A program made the translations under genes and the position numbers. Positions 34,608 to 46,840 of a stretch of DNA of 64,000 nucleotides are shown here, piece after piece (the stretch's first letter is position 1; each line of letters opens with the position of its first letter). Below the pieces are notes generated by a model. The model was not told the origin of the DNA, made no database searches, and saw only the letters and a list, made by a program, of their open reading frames with translations. Origin of the DNA: Cephalotus follicularis (Eukaryota; Streptophyta; Magnoliopsida; Oxalidales; Cephalotaceae); the NCBI GenBank assembly GCA_001972305.1, contig BDDD01000322.1, positions 1 through 64,000 on the forward strand. Reading direction: 5' to 3'.

Positions 34608-35430
34608 GTGCCTGAGAGATACAGTTTTCTCATTGAAGGCACTAACAAACCTAATGATGATAAGCCTGTCAGCTACAAAGAAGCAGTAAAGAGCATTGAT
34701 TCCAGGACATGGCTAGGAACCATGAAATCCAAAATGGACTCCATATACGCTAACCAAGTATGGAACTTGGTAAATGCACTCGAGGGCTTAGTCCTTATAG
34801 AGTGCAAATGGATATTCAAGAGGAAGATAGGAGTAAATGGTCGCGAAAGGGTATAGGCAAAGACAAGGGGTCGAGTATACCAAAACTTTCTCACCAATCA
34901 CAATGCTTAAGTCCATTCGGATTTTGCTTACAATTTCTGCTCATTATGATTATGAGATTTGGAAAATGGATGTCAAGACGACCCTTCTTGAAAGGATATC
35001 TTGAAGAGGACAATTACATGTCCCAACCCGAGGGGTTTACATCCAAGGAGCATTCGCACAAGGTGTGCAAGCACCAAAGGTCTATGTATGGCCTTAAGCA
35101 AGCATCCCATAGCTAGAACATCCATTTTGACGAAGTCATTAAAAATTTTGGCTTCATCAAAAACGTTGATGAGCCATGTGTCTATAAGAAACAGGATGAC
35201 CTGGGTATCATTTTCTTGGTACTTTATGTGGATGACATACTACTCATTGGGAATGATGTAGGCATGTTACAATCCGTTAAAGTATGGTTAGCCAATAACT
35301 TCTCCTTGAAGGATTTGGAAGAGGCTTCCTACATATTGCGAATAAAGATCTATAGAGATAGATATAGTAGGTTTCTCGGGTTTTCCCAAAGACAGTACAT
35401 CAGCAGGGTGCTGAAATGGTTTGGCCTTGA
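34608..35430 (+). pseudogene. pol: Copia C2 reverse transcriptase, N-terminal part
   Basis: RVT_2-type copia RT. Begins with PERYSFLIEGTN and YKEAVKSIDSRTW, then CKWIFKRKIGVNG, a frameshift, YTKTFSP-like and KMDVKT-like blocks in other frames. The catalytic YVDD is intact at 35222-35233 (LYVDDILLIGND) and is followed by LKDLEEASYILRIKIYRDR. At 35430, after the codons for FGL, it is interrupted by a solo LTR; coding resumes at 37782. Confidence 0.85.
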
Positions 35431-35807
35431 TGTTAGGAATGGTAGTCGATTCCCAAGAGGTGAAATCGGACCAAGGGTGTTAAAAAAAGTTGAACAAAAA
35501 TTCTGGTTTAACATGGCAGCAGAAGATACCGTTAACACGACTAAAAAAAGGTCCAATTCAGGGAGTATACAGGCTAAGGATCACCACATCAATAGCATAG
35601 TTGAATTGGCATCACACAAGCATGCAAAAGTGATGCACAAACATGGAAACAAGAGAGAGACAAGGAGTTCATACCGTATGATGATGGCTCCTTCATTCTT
35701 TGCCGGTTCAAGCTTGAGTAGACTCCCCACAAGCTTTAAGTTTCTCCAAGTCACCAAGTTACAAAACCCCAGCAAGTGGTGTTTGAAAACAATGTCACTG
35801 TTTTTGC

Positions 35808-35833
35808 TCTCTCTCTCTCTCTCTCTCTCTCAC
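35808..35833. repeat. (CT)n microsatellite
   Basis: About 13 CT units; on the minus strand it is a GA-rich part of the LTR. Confidence 0.9.
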
Positions 35834-36030
35834 AAAACTCACAAAGAGAAGATTGGGATTGACAAAGATTGTCAATAGCAATCCACCCTAGGTGAGCTCC
35901 TAGCTTAGTGAAGAAATCAGGAAGGGATTGCTCAGTGTATGTGGCTCTTTCAACTTCTGACTTGCCCAGCTATCTCTGTCAAAAGACCCGTCATTTTGCA
36001 ATGTTCATTTTCTATGGTTTTATGCCAACC

Positions 36031-36033
36031 TCT

Positions 36034-36091
<58 letters not shown>
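36031..36091. repeat. (CT)n microsatellite, interrupted
   Basis: About 60 bp of CT dinucleotides with one TATCT interruption. Serine/leucine-rich frames here are artefacts. Confidence 0.9.
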
Positions 36092-36261
36092 GTCGTATCC
36101 ACTCCATCATCAAGTGATCATGCCACTGCCTCTAAGGAATCATGAAACCATGATCCCAAGGTGCTCCCCATCATGCTCAAATGGGAGAGAATCGATAGGA
36201 GTCGGAGAGAAAAAACGTGCACAAGTTTTGTGTCCGATTAGGGTACCCACGTTGCGCACTA

Positions 36262-36395
36262 AGGATCGACGTTTTCTACAAAGGAGTCGATGATTTGACA
36301 TAATTTAGCGTTAACGCTTTCTCCAAGAGGCGTTGACGCTTAAGCATGGTTTAGCGTTGACGCTTTCTCCAAAAGCATCGACGCTTAAACCTCGT
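36262..36395. repeat. GTCGAC-type word array in LTR S copy 2
   Basis: Five or six AGCGTTGACGCTT or GCATCGACGCTT words; most have lost the GTCGAC core by C-to-T or G-to-A change. Confidence 0.75.
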
Positions 36396-37781
36396 TGACA
36401 TATCCCATGTCAATAATGAGTCCAACCCATTCTTTGTAAGACACATGTATACTTTTCAAAGAAGTTAAGCACTACATCATATAAATAGGTCCTACCCATT
36501 CAAGTGATGCTGCATATCCCCTCTGAATATTGATTAAGTAAGATCAAACAAATGTGTCTGTACAAATTACAAAATCCACCTAACCAATATTTGATTTTAT
36601 AAATTTTACCAAGACTTAAATATGTCCAACATATTTATGAAGAAATCTTTATTGGGCATGGACCCTTTAAAATCACGGTTAGAATCGGTGGTGTTCATAA
36701 ATTATCAAAATACCCCTAGGGTTCGGTTAACCCATTTTAAATAGTCATAGACCTATTTAAATGTTCTCGGAATAATATCCAATATTATACAGATGAAAAA
36801 TTAATCTAATTAATTTTCTCATAATTTATTACACACCTCCGTAATGCGAGACTTTCTAAGTCATCGGTTCATGTGTACTATAATCACGTATCATACTTGG
36901 TCCCGATTGAGGTATAGGGTAAGGATATGTGTCAACCCTAGATAATACCTCAATGCTTAAAATATCTGATCATTACTAGAACCTTTGGTAGACTCTCCAC
37001 AAATACAATTTCTAGTCCACCTCAACCTTGGCCAAGGATTTCATAAGTCCAAAGTACAATCAGACCATAATAGGGTCGATCACCTTCGCTCATGTGTGAC
37101 AATCCCATATTGCGCACTCGCTTATATTTGTATAGATTAGATCAAACCCAAAGACCACATGATTGCCAGCCCTGCGCAAGAACTGGGTAAGGTGGAGATC
37201 AAAGCATAATAGTCTCCATACAACATAGAGCAGTCGTTCAGGTTTAACGACCAGACGAGTTCAAGAACTCATTAAGTGACTAACATTTATACAAAACTGC
37301 AACAAGTAGGACTCACCACTGACATGAGAATAGTGACTATCCAAATAGTGTCTCCTACGTGGGTCCTATTTAGTGTACACGCTCCCAGCGCGTACCCCGT
37401 ATTTGTCCTAGTGTCGCAACACAGATGGTAGTGAGATAATCCATCCTCCAATTCCAAAAGCAGGCAGTATAAGCGCAAGTATATCCGGTTCACTAATGCC
37501 CACAAAGTGAACCTATGACTTGGAACTAATTCGACATAAGGAATAAGGTATCCAATCTCACTGCCTCCATGCTTGGCATCCAACCTTATGTCAGGGCATC
37601 ACAAGTGTAAGTAGGGAAATATTAAACTACTTCAATTATGTGATAAAACACAAGTGATATTGCCATAAATAATATAAACAAATTAGCACGTGTCATATAT
37701 TAGGAAAAAGATTATTTATATACACATATAGGTTCGATACAAAAACCCATTCAATGGCATATCGAGTCATCCTATCTAACA

Positions 37782-38550
37782 CTTGAGAATTCCAAACGTG
37801 CCCTACTGCCAATTGTCCAAGGAATTCACCTTTCCAAGAGGATGTCCCCACAAACATCTGAGGAGAGGACACGTATGAGTAGGCAGCTTTATGCTTCGGC
37901 TGTAGGCTCAATCATGTATGCCATACTTTATACTAGGCCTAATGTCGTATATGCCTTAGGTATGGCAAGTCGATTTCAACCGATCCTGGTGAGAAGCACT
38001 AGGAAGTAGTCAAGGGGATTCTTAAATACCTGAGGAGGACTCAGGATACCTTCTTGACAATATGGAGGAGATAGTAAGTTGAGACTTGAGGGTTATACAC
38101 ACTCTAGTTTCAACAGTGATCTGGATGATCATAAGTCTGTTTCAGGATATGTGTTTGTCTTGAACTAAGGTGCTATGAGTTAGAGGAGTTCCAAGCAGGA
38201 GACTACTGCAGATAAAGTTTGTTGCAACCTCTGATGCCGCTAAAGAAGCTGGTTGGATGCAAAAGTTCATTACTGAACTTGGTGTGGTTCCATCCATCGT
38301 TCATCTAGTTGTGGTGCACTGTGACAATGATGAGGCCGTTGCACAAGCCAAGGAACCCAAGTATCATCACCGCTTCAAACATATATGGCAACAGTATCAT
38401 ATGATAAGGGAGATCATAGATAGAGGAGAAGTCACTCTAGAGAGAGTAGCGTTGGAAGCAAACTTAGTAGACCCGCTGACTAAGGCCATGATCAGTGAAG
38501 TACTCGAGAGACATACGAGTGCGATGTGCTTAGGCTATAGGTCTTCGTGG
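37782..38550 (+). pseudogene. pol: Copia C2 RT C-terminus and RNase H
   Basis: Resumes directly after the solo LTR: ENSKRALLP, GIHLSKRMSPQTSEE, YASAVGSIMYA and TRPNVVYALG, the conserved block that ends copia RT. RNase H follows through frameshifts: FVATSDAAKEAGWMQKFI, VHCDNDEAVAQAKEP, and the C-terminal block LEANLVDPLTKAM. At least four stops or shifts interrupt it. This removes the RNA strand during reverse transcription in active elements; here it is dead. Confidence 0.85.
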
Positions 38551-38553
38551 CTT

Positions 38554-38571
38554 AAAGGGCCAAGTGGGAGA
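38554..38571 (+). other. C2 polypurine tract
   Basis: AAAGGGCCAAGTGGGAG directly precedes the 3' LTR start TGTTAT at 38573; C3 has the same tract on the minus strand at 53015-53031. It primes plus-strand DNA synthesis. Confidence 0.85.
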
Positions 38572-38572
38572 T

Positions 38573-41064
38573 TGTTATATTAGGGGTGTCTCTACAAGCC
38601 ACAAAGTGGCTGCATACATTCGTATTACACTCCTTATTAATTCAATCTTAATTCCATTTATGTTTGATTATGCATATTCCCGTAGTTTTGGCATAGCTAT
38701 ATCTATATCCCAACACAAATATTATTTATCAGCTCAATTAACACATTAACAGAATACACATATAGCATCATGTCATTCAAAATGTATGATCTCGTGCCTA
38801 GGAGACTATGAGAACGGGTTCCTTACTCCTTTTTGACAAAACGTTCCAAGTTGTTGGTTCTCTTTCTTAAGGTAATTGATGAACCAGATAGACTTGTCGT
38901 ATTATGCTTGTTCCCAGGTTTAGTGGAGAATGGATCATCTAATTTCCATTCAGGTTTATCCCTAAATCTGATGCGGGTTCCATGCTAGAAAGCATGTTCA
39001 CTGAACCGACCCACCATAAGAAAATTATTTGGATAATCAATACCTGTGTCAATAGGATTCCTATAGGTCTCGGTAGTGTAAAGTCAATTGTGACTTGTAG
39101 GCCATCGTTACCTGCGTTGTATCCTTAGACTTGAGCGGCTGGTATGCATCTTATAGTAACCGCCTGGCTTTGATTTCCACCCTCCCCAGCTCTAGCCACG
39201 AGCTGGTAAATGGGTTGTCTTTGGGCCTTGTGGGAGCGACATTGGTGCATGGGAGAGTTGGCGCAACATGGGATCATCACACTTGTATTGAGGGTGACCG
39301 GCTCTATAATATCTACGTACGTTGTAGACTTAAAATCCAGGCCATGTGTAGACAAACTGGAACGACGTTCTTCGAGGATGTGTGCCCATAGTCTCAGTGC
39401 GTTCATAGATTTATAGTTATCATGTACATAACTAGGGTTGAAACTAATCCTTACCCTAAGCCACGGTCAGAGCCAAGTATGACAAGGGATATATTGCACT
39501 CAAATCGATGAAAGGATAAAGTACCAATTAACCAAATTTTGACTGATAGACGTGGAACTTAGGTCCACAAATCAAGGGGGTGATTAGTATCATACTAGGG
39601 CTATTTTGATGGTCAGGGACTATTAGAATGGTCGTACCATAATCATGGGATGTTCTGAGAAATTAATCGTCGAACCGGATTCCAACCAGGCTTTAGGGTC
39701 CCACCTAATTTTGGAACAGGTTGACATGTGGGGATACTTGCCATTAATAAGAGGTTAGCATCTGGGAGATGTTACTTTGCAAAGAATATTTTATTTGCTA
39801 GACACATGTCATCTCTTTATAGGTGAGTCCTAGCATCACCATAATAAAATATTCTAGTCAAAGGGTTGAGTGTTCAACTAGTAATTTACTTAGAGAGAGA
39901 GAGAGAGAGCATAGGGGCAGCTAGGGTTTGGAAATCCCCAACCCATTTTTTGGCCAAACCATAGCCATTTAAATGCAAGGTTTGACCGCCCCTTACAAGC
40001 ATGTGAAGCCCACTATTTTGAATTTTAAATGGTCATATGTGTTTGCGTCAAGAGCACTCAACCTATGACACAAGTATGGGCTCATATGACTAAAGTATGG
40101 CTTGTATGACAATGGGTATGGTCTCCCATTTTGTGTGTCATGCGTCGACCTTAGGAGAAATGAGAGATAAGATACTTTTGTCTCACACATTTTACAAGCA
40201 AGCACACTCTCTCATCTTCTCCCACCCGTAGCAAGCTCTATTTATTCTTCCTTCTCCTTATTCTCTCAAAGTCCACCATTAATGGCCATTAAAAAGCTTG
40301 AAGCTTTTTGAAGCAAGAACAACTCTTAATCTCCTCTCACCCTCTATGATCATTATAGGTGGAGATACTACGTACATTGTGTTTTGTCTTTATTTCTAGT
40401 GATTTTTTTTGTTTATGGTTTAAGGCTCCCCATATAACTAGGTTTCCTAGAAAGCATTATTTTCTAGGATACCTTCCATGGTATGTGGTAGAAGCTTTAT
40501 TTTTTAGTGTTGAGTGAGCATAAATTTTTGGCCTCCAACAAGCCTAGAGGACCCGAGATTTTTGGTGCCATTTGGAGCTATCTTGGAGTGCTAGGATCTT
40601 TGAACTAAAGTGTTAAGGGAGCTCTTGAAGGAAGGAGTTGAAGACCTTGGTAATGGCCTCCAAACTTTCTTCTTCCCTTTTGTTTTTCTTTTGTGGTTTT
40701 TGCTTTCGGGTTTAGGCTAGGGTTTTGTAACCGTAGCCAAACCCTCAAGGTTTCAAGGGGAAACACTATCAAACCCTTAGGGTTTTGTGTTTGTTGTGGT
40801 CACGAGTTCACGGTGCTTGGCTAGGGTTTTTGGTGTGCAAACCCTATGTTATTAGTAGTATGGGCTGAAGCTAGGGTTAGGAAACCCTAGCTGCAACCCA
40901 TGGCCATATGCTTGCTTGGTGATTAAATTGGTTCAATTTGATGCTAAATTAGAGATCCTTGGCATTATCTGGAAAATTATGGACATAAATCTTAGGGTGT
41001 TCGTATGCTTTGGAGTTACTTTGGATAAAATTTTAAAATTGAACCCTAATAGGACATATGACCT
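38573..41064 (+). mobile_element. C2 3' LTR
   Basis: Begins TGTTATATTAGG. The 5' part parallels the C3 LTR (hairpin CATGCT-AGAA-AGCATG at 38981-38996; TAGGGTTG...CTTACCCTA near 39431-39456). The 3' part from 40000 matches C0 17701-18755 in reverse, to about 41064, where the expected TCTTACA end is missing. So the LTR is truncated at its 3' end. No gene; GA runs at 39893-39909. Confidence 0.7.
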
Positions 41065-42960
41065 AAATTGAACCATACCCATTATTGAGACTAACAAGAC
41101 TCACATACTAATTGATTTTTGGCCTTAGGGAAACTAATGAAAATTACACTTTGGACGTTATGTTACATGAGCCCAAATGGTAATTCAATTAATGGCCAAT
41201 AGCTTACTAACTTGTTAGTATACATAAGGCAAAAGTGTTAAGTCTTAAGGTAAGCATTTTCATTAAGTGATCTTACCCTAAATATTTAAGACATAACAAA
41301 AGAGTGAGAGCCTGCTTCTTCCTCATCTTGGCTGAACCTAGCAAGCTCCAAAGGTGGTTGGTCAGTTGGATCTTGGTGTGGAAGCTTCAAGAGACAAAGA
41401 AGCTTGTTAGGTTAAATATTGTTTCATCCTTGACAAGTAAGCTTCTTCTATTTGTTATAGTTTCCTTCCATGGTTAAAGTAACTTAGTTTAGTGTTTAGA
41501 ACATCTTGAAGAGCACTAATTTGATCTTAGGGCTTTGGCTTAAACAAATGAACTTGAATAGAGTGATTTTTTTCATCTTCCTCTTAGTAAGTTAATTTTG
41601 TGTGTGACTTTTAATCAACTTCAAGCTAGTCATTCTAAACTAACACCCTGCAATTTTATAGTTTTGTGAGTTTTGTTTGTTTTCTCAAATGATTTTCAAT
41701 GGGAGTTTTCTAAGACTCAAACATCATTATTTTGAACATATTTTACTACTTTCAAACACCTTTTCCATAGGGATTCACCCAAAGGATTATAAAGGACGAG
41801 TTTCGTCAAAGAGCAGAATTTAACTCCGAAAGGAGTTTTGAAATGAATCACCCTTCATTTCCTTGCGAGTTGATCATGGATAAACCTTTGCCTAAGAGTA
41901 AAATTTTTCATGGACGTGCTAGGGTAAGGAATGTTATTATTTGACATTCTTTGTCTATATGTATATTAGGGCGACCTCATGGTAACTCCTAGTTCAGGTA
42001 TGTGAGGAGTTGACTCTGTTCAACTAACCCCTCAGACTAGATATAGTTACTAGCCTTGATTGCTGTTACGTTTACGCGGGTTGATAAACTTGTAGTAGTT
42101 GAGCTCCTGTGGATTAATCCACTAGCAACTAGGCTTAGCTGACCTCATATGGACTAATCCATAAGTGGTTAGGCAACCTTAGTTGAGTTCCTAGGGACTG
42201 ATCCTCCAACAATTAAGGACTTCCAGTTGAGCGCTTAAGGACCAATCCTTAGGCAACTGGATATCCATGCTGAGCTCTCATAGAATACTCCATGGGCAAC
42301 TAGAATCACACTTAGCATGAGAGGTCAATAAACTCTACAGGTACATGTGGTGTGCTTGTACACACATTATAGATTGTCTCATAGATGTACGAACTAGGGT
42401 TAATTGATTAGGTCCTAGCATATGTATATACTCCGATAAGGACGGTTTTATATACGTATCACATAGTTGAGCACAATTGTCATGCTTGCATATAATATGC
42501 CATACATATATCTACGATATTTGTTCAATTCATTTTGTATGAGACATTTTTGTTGGGCCTTTGGCTGACCCATCCTTCGGGATTAGTGTGTGTGCATATT
42601 ATGTTCAGGTTAGGGAGCTGGAGCTAGTGGTAAGTGATCTAGAAGTGATGCAGCTGCAGTTGAGGGAGACTTCTAATATGGCATGGATGCTGTGAAGATG
42701 CAGTTTACCTTTATGTCTTATGTTTAAGGATTTGTGTTATGTATATGTACTAAGGATGTAGTGTAAGTCAATTAAGGAGTTTTAAGATATTGTACTATTT
42801 GAGTTGTGTGGAATGCATAACATAGATGTTGTGTTTAAGTTTTAAATTATTCTACATTTATGGATTAATCTTATTTTACTACGCCAAGTATAGGACTCAG
42901 AGATTGGTATAGGAAGGAGGGTAATGTCTTGGGCTCGCTCTACGGGCTCGGGGCGTTATA
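41065..42960 (+). mobile_element. Gypsy-type LTR remnant
   Basis: Ends GGGCTCGGGGCGTTATA at 42960, close to the usual GGGCGTTACA LTR end, and has a donor-like CAA|GTAAGC at 41436/41437. Short GACTAATCC-type words recur between 42000 and 42320. The left end is not found and no PBS follows, so it is a solo or broken LTR. No gene. Confidence 0.45.
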
Positions 42961-43330
42961 CTGCCAAGGTGCATTCTTCAAATATCTAAAAAGTTGTATT
43001 TTGTATGGGGTTAGCTTATGTTGTTGAGAATGGGCTTGTTGCCTTTTGGTTGCCTTTATGGTTACTTGTTTGGGTCTGTGTTGGGATTTGTATTTCGGCC
43101 CTATTTACTCCTTTTTCGTTTTCTTTCATTCATTTCTTTCTTTTATATTTAATTTCCCTTTTACCCATCCCCTAGTTCATATAAGAGAATGAAGCGGGTT
43201 TCCATAGCGGTGGGACGCTATGCCTAGTCTCCTAGGCATTTTGTTTAACTGTTTTATAACTTGTTGCATTAATAAATGTTTTCCTTGTTATCTTAAAGAA
43301 AAATAAAAAAAATTGTAGGTTTTATAAAAA
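42961..43330 (+). mobile_element. Possible LINE 3' end
   Basis: A TG-rich tail with GCGGGTTTCCATAGCGG, then GTTGCATTAATAAATGTTTTCC and an A-rich run (43297-43315). This resembles plant LINE 3' UTRs with a poly(A) end. No RT sequence is present, so the call is weak. Confidence 0.3.
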
Positions 43331-44230
43331 ATTTGACATATAACACAAGTTATGTATAAGAATATTCACTTTTCCTTCAGCATAAATCTAAAAATTTACA
43401 ATTAATTTCAACACGAGTACTTTTCTGCGTTTGACAAAACTCGAACTCATATTGATAACTTTTTTGCTTTTTTCTTTAATAGAAGTTAAGAGATTAGTGA
43501 TTAATATGTTTGTTGTTAATAAAAGAAAAAAGAGTCTACACCAAGATTTAACCAGGAGGTTGAAGTAACTCCAACAATGAGCATCGTGTAAGGATACAAA
43601 TATTAAATTATGTTTGATTTATGCCAAAACATATTACGTTTAACAATATTAGATTGAGGTCTGTCCAGTTTGATCACTCTTTTGATCAGCTCTATTATTA
43701 AGTATATATATATTATATTATATAATTATATTATGTGCAGTTAACACATACCTAGTAGATGATTACATAAAACACGTATGATATTGTTGAAGCAAGAATC
43801 AACTCCTCAACAGTCCCTTACATTTGTAGAGGAAAACGTTGCACACAAATAGCAAACTAATCGAAGAACCAGGATGTTTTACTCCCAGGGACTCTCCGAT
43901 ACTTAAGTCAAGCAGTGTACAAAGAAGAAAGCAATAAGCTTTTTTTTTGTGTAAACATGGCGGACCTATGTATTGTATTTGATTGCTGTATTTATAGAGA
44001 TGCTTTGTTGTAACTGCTTTGCTTAACTTGTGGTAATGATTATTGTAACCCTAGGAAATGGCCGAAGAACTCGCGTCATTTCCTTATTTGGCGCTCTAGC
44101 GTTATTGTGAGTTATCTTTTCAGATTACACATGGCCTGTCCACGCATCTGTAGCTCTAAAGGACACTTGTCTTGTTTTCCAGATGACACGTGACGGTATT
44201 TTTTGGGTAGGATTTTTCCCATATCATATG
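43331..44230. other. Unassigned AT-rich DNA, left flank of solo LTR
   Basis: No gene. The stretch 43790-44230 has LTR-like traits (GGGACTCTCCGATACTTAAG, TATTTATAGAG) and continues across the solo LTR into 46841-47389 once the TSD is collapsed. I suspect an unclassified LTR retrotransposon but cannot show it. Confidence 0.3.
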
Positions 44231-44384
44231 TGTAACGCCCAGAAAATTCCATTCTATGTATCATTGCAGTTCTCAATGTAATTTATCACGGATTAATGAG
44301 AAATGATGGATTTTCCATAATATAATGTTGAATTTTGTGTAAAGAGTGTCGGATTGACTTGAAATGTTGAAAAATTGACCTTAA

Positions 44385-44535
44385 GCATCGATGCTCAAGA
44401 ATAAAGCGTCGACGCCGAGGGAAGCAAAACGCGCACGTATGTTTTGTGCCGCAAAGCGTCGACGCCAAGTGATAGCATCAACACTGATGAGAAAACAGAG
44501 TTAACTGTCCAAGCTAAGAGGAAAGCGTCGCTGCT
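44385..44535. repeat. GCGTCGACGC word array, proximal
   Basis: Five words, including intact AAGCGTCGACGCC at 44404 and 44455, upstream of the GA-rich leader and the donor-like site. Confidence 0.8.
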
Positions 44536-45289
44536 TAATGACGAAAAATGGAAAGATTTAAACACTGTCAGAAAAACATGTGAAGAGCAGGTGTTAAACA
44601 CTGTTGGACGCCTTATCATGCCAGAGATAGCGTGTCCAACTTGCCTCCATGTTCCCTGACCTTCCATGACATGTGTGTGTCATGCGGCATATGAGAAAGA
44701 GAGAGAATGAGCAGGTGGTGCCATGCATTCGCAAGAGAAAGAGAGAGAGTACGACATGGCAATGCTTGTGCGGGGGAAGGAGAAAAAGAGAGAGAAATGC
44801 GCATAAAGCACGCCTCTCATCTCTATGAACGCACCAGGAAGAATAGAGAGAAAGAGGAGAAAGAAATAGAAGAGAAACGGAAAAAAGAGAGAGGAAAGAG
44901 AGAGGAAATCACATCGTCCATTGTTGGTTTGGACAAAGCTTGGAAAGCTTAAAGCTTGGGAATTGGAAGCTCAAACTTGGAATTACTGTGCCGGACCTGG
45001 GAGCTCAAATCCATTGGTCGGTAAAGCTTAAAGAGGTGGACTTCGATTCCTAACTTGGAATCTAAGGTAAGGACTATATAAATGCAATTTTAAGTTCAAA
45101 AATAGTTGATCCTCATTTGATGATTATGCATGGTCATTGTGATTTGAGTTTTGTTTGATTGATGTTGTGGTTACCATGAACTGTTAACCTGACATGCATG
45201 TAGTACTTTGGACTGATTATGGATTGGATTACATGTTGATTTTTACTGGTTTTTGTGGGTTGAAGAAGACGATGTTTCTATTCTTCTTT

Positions 45290-45680
45290 AACCGTCAAAG
45301 CTCAAAGGAAAAGTGCAGACGCTATGGACTGGTTACTCGATGAACGAACGCTTGGTTTCGCTCAATCGTTGAAGCCTAAAGGAAAAGCATCAACGCTTTA
45401 GTTTGTTGTATGTGATAAAGGACATCGAACGCCTTGACGCGTGAGGTTCCTACCTCAAAGCGTCGACGCCAAGGATTGAAGCACTGACGCTTAAGGGTCC
45501 ATGCCTTGAGCGTCGACGCCAAAGAGACCCGACATTGATGGGAAGAGCTTCTGGTTTTAAGCACTGACACTAAGGATTAAAGGGTTGATGCTTAAAGGGA
45601 ATAAGTGTCGATGCTTAGAGATTAAATGGTGACACTTAAGTGACTGTTTTGAACGTTGACACCTATACGGTACACATTGA
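45290..45680. repeat. GCGTCGACGC word array, distal
   Basis: About a dozen words. AGCGTCGACGCCAA is intact at 45460 and 45508; others are decayed to CACTGACGC or TGTCGATGC. Lies downstream of the donor-like site, so within the predicted leader intron. Confidence 0.8.
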
Positions 45681-46295
45681 TGCGAATTGAGTCTGTTTTG
45701 CATTTAAGCATATGTTTGCATTACATATTGCTATGGATTGAGTTGTAATTGGATTGTTAAATGATTCTAAAAGGTTTTATAATTTTGGAAAGTGCATACA
45801 TTATTTATTTATAAAAACCATTAGTTATACGAAAATGTATTTTCGAAGGATTGAAAAATGGTTTCCAAGAGATTGAAACTATTTTAAGGATTGGTATACA
45901 TTTTGAAAAATGTATTGTTTCAAGTAAATTATAACTTATAAACTACTTGAAAAGTGGATTGATCTTGGATTCATTGTTGGATTGTGATTGGGATTGTTGT
46001 CGTATTAGTCACGTGGCGAAGGTTGCCATTGACGGCTAATGGTGGGTTTTTGCTCTTGATGCCAGGAGATGGCTATGGACACCCACTTTGGTTACTTAGC
46101 CGTAGTGCAAGTAACATTGGATTGTTGACCTGCTTCAAATCGTCCAGGAGAGGGGACTGGAGTAGGAGTACGACATCGGGGCCAGTAGATGAGGATGCGC
46201 TTCGTACGTTGATTGGATTGATTGGTCCGTAGTGACATGATTGATGGATTGTATGGTTGTAGTCACTTGTCATGTTTGCTTACCTATTGGCACAC

Positions 46296-46376
46296 ACATA
46301 TATATATATAGATATATACAATATATAATATATATATATATATATAATATATATATTATATATATATATATATATG
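46296..46376. repeat. AT-rich microsatellite
   Basis: About 80 bp of alternating TA with a few substitutions, able to form cruciform or slipped structures. Confidence 0.9.
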
Positions 46377-46840
46377 TATTGTGATATATTATGTATTGCA
46401 TCATAATGCATTCATTACATGACATTTATTATCGTTGGCCCCAAAGTGTATTTATAGTTTTCTTACTTAGCCAATGGATTGTGCTAACCCTATCGATTTT
46501 AGATTGATGTAGTGGATCTACATCGTTGAGCATGGGGAACGAAGTGGACAGTTAAAGTTGTATTCTTTTGTGAGATGTTGGAATGGATTAATGTATTAAA
46601 TGGATTTAAATGTATTGACTGATTTAGTTCATGCTCAGTTTTGAGGGACGGTATTGTATTGATGTTTAAACCTTGGTAACATATAGTATGGGATGCATGT
46701 TACGTATTTAATTCAGCTTATGATTATATGCTTCCACAATGAAATGGTATGAAGTTTTAAATTTCCCGTATTTTGATATAAACTGAATATATGTTGATTG
46801 CCATGACTTCCGGGTCGATTGTTGAGAACGGGGTGTAACA

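Larger units (their letters stand above)
35431..37781 (-). mobile_element. Solo copia LTR, family S (copy 2), inside C2 RT
   Basis: Bounded by TGTTAG and CTAACA (6-bp inverted repeat) and by a perfect 5-bp TSD CTTGA (35426-35430 and 37782-37786). Excising it rejoins the RT sequence (FGL into ENSKRALLP). Orientation is minus by homology to 1-960. It holds the copia block TAGGGTAAGG...TCAACCCTAG near 36920, a hairpin at 37377-37395, a GTCGAC-type array at 36262-36395 and two CT runs. No internal genes. Confidence 0.95.
31141..41064 (+). mobile_element. Copia element C2, 5' LTR missing, RT split
   Basis: Contains leader, gag, protease, integrase and RT up to 35430; a solo LTR (35431-37781); the rest of RT/RNase H; the polypurine tract; and a 3' LTR from 38573. 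Its 5' LTR and PBS are not present: the leader begins directly after the solo LTR's TSD. All coding parts are interrupted by stops and frameshifts. Confidence 0.8.
44231..46840 (+). mobile_element. Solo gypsy-type LTR with two GTCGAC arrays
   Basis: Ends TGTAACGCCC...GGGGTGTAACA with a perfect 5-bp TSD ATATG (44226-44230 and 46841-46845). No internal region. Contains GTCGAC-type arrays at 44385-44535 and 45290-45680, GA-rich DNA at 44700-44920, donor-like AAG|GTAAGG at 45066/45067 and an AT microsatellite. The overlapping open frames in the GA-rich part are not genes. Confidence 0.9.

Noticed and set aside
45071..45083. ACTATATAAATG as the TATA box of the 44231-46840 LTR
   Set aside because: It lies just after the donor-like site and the GA-rich leader, so it is more likely within the transcribed region; kept only as a possibility.
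46296..46376. AT-rich run as a possible replication origin or matrix-attachment site
   Set aside because: It is a simple TA microsatellite within a solo LTR; nothing else supports an origin.
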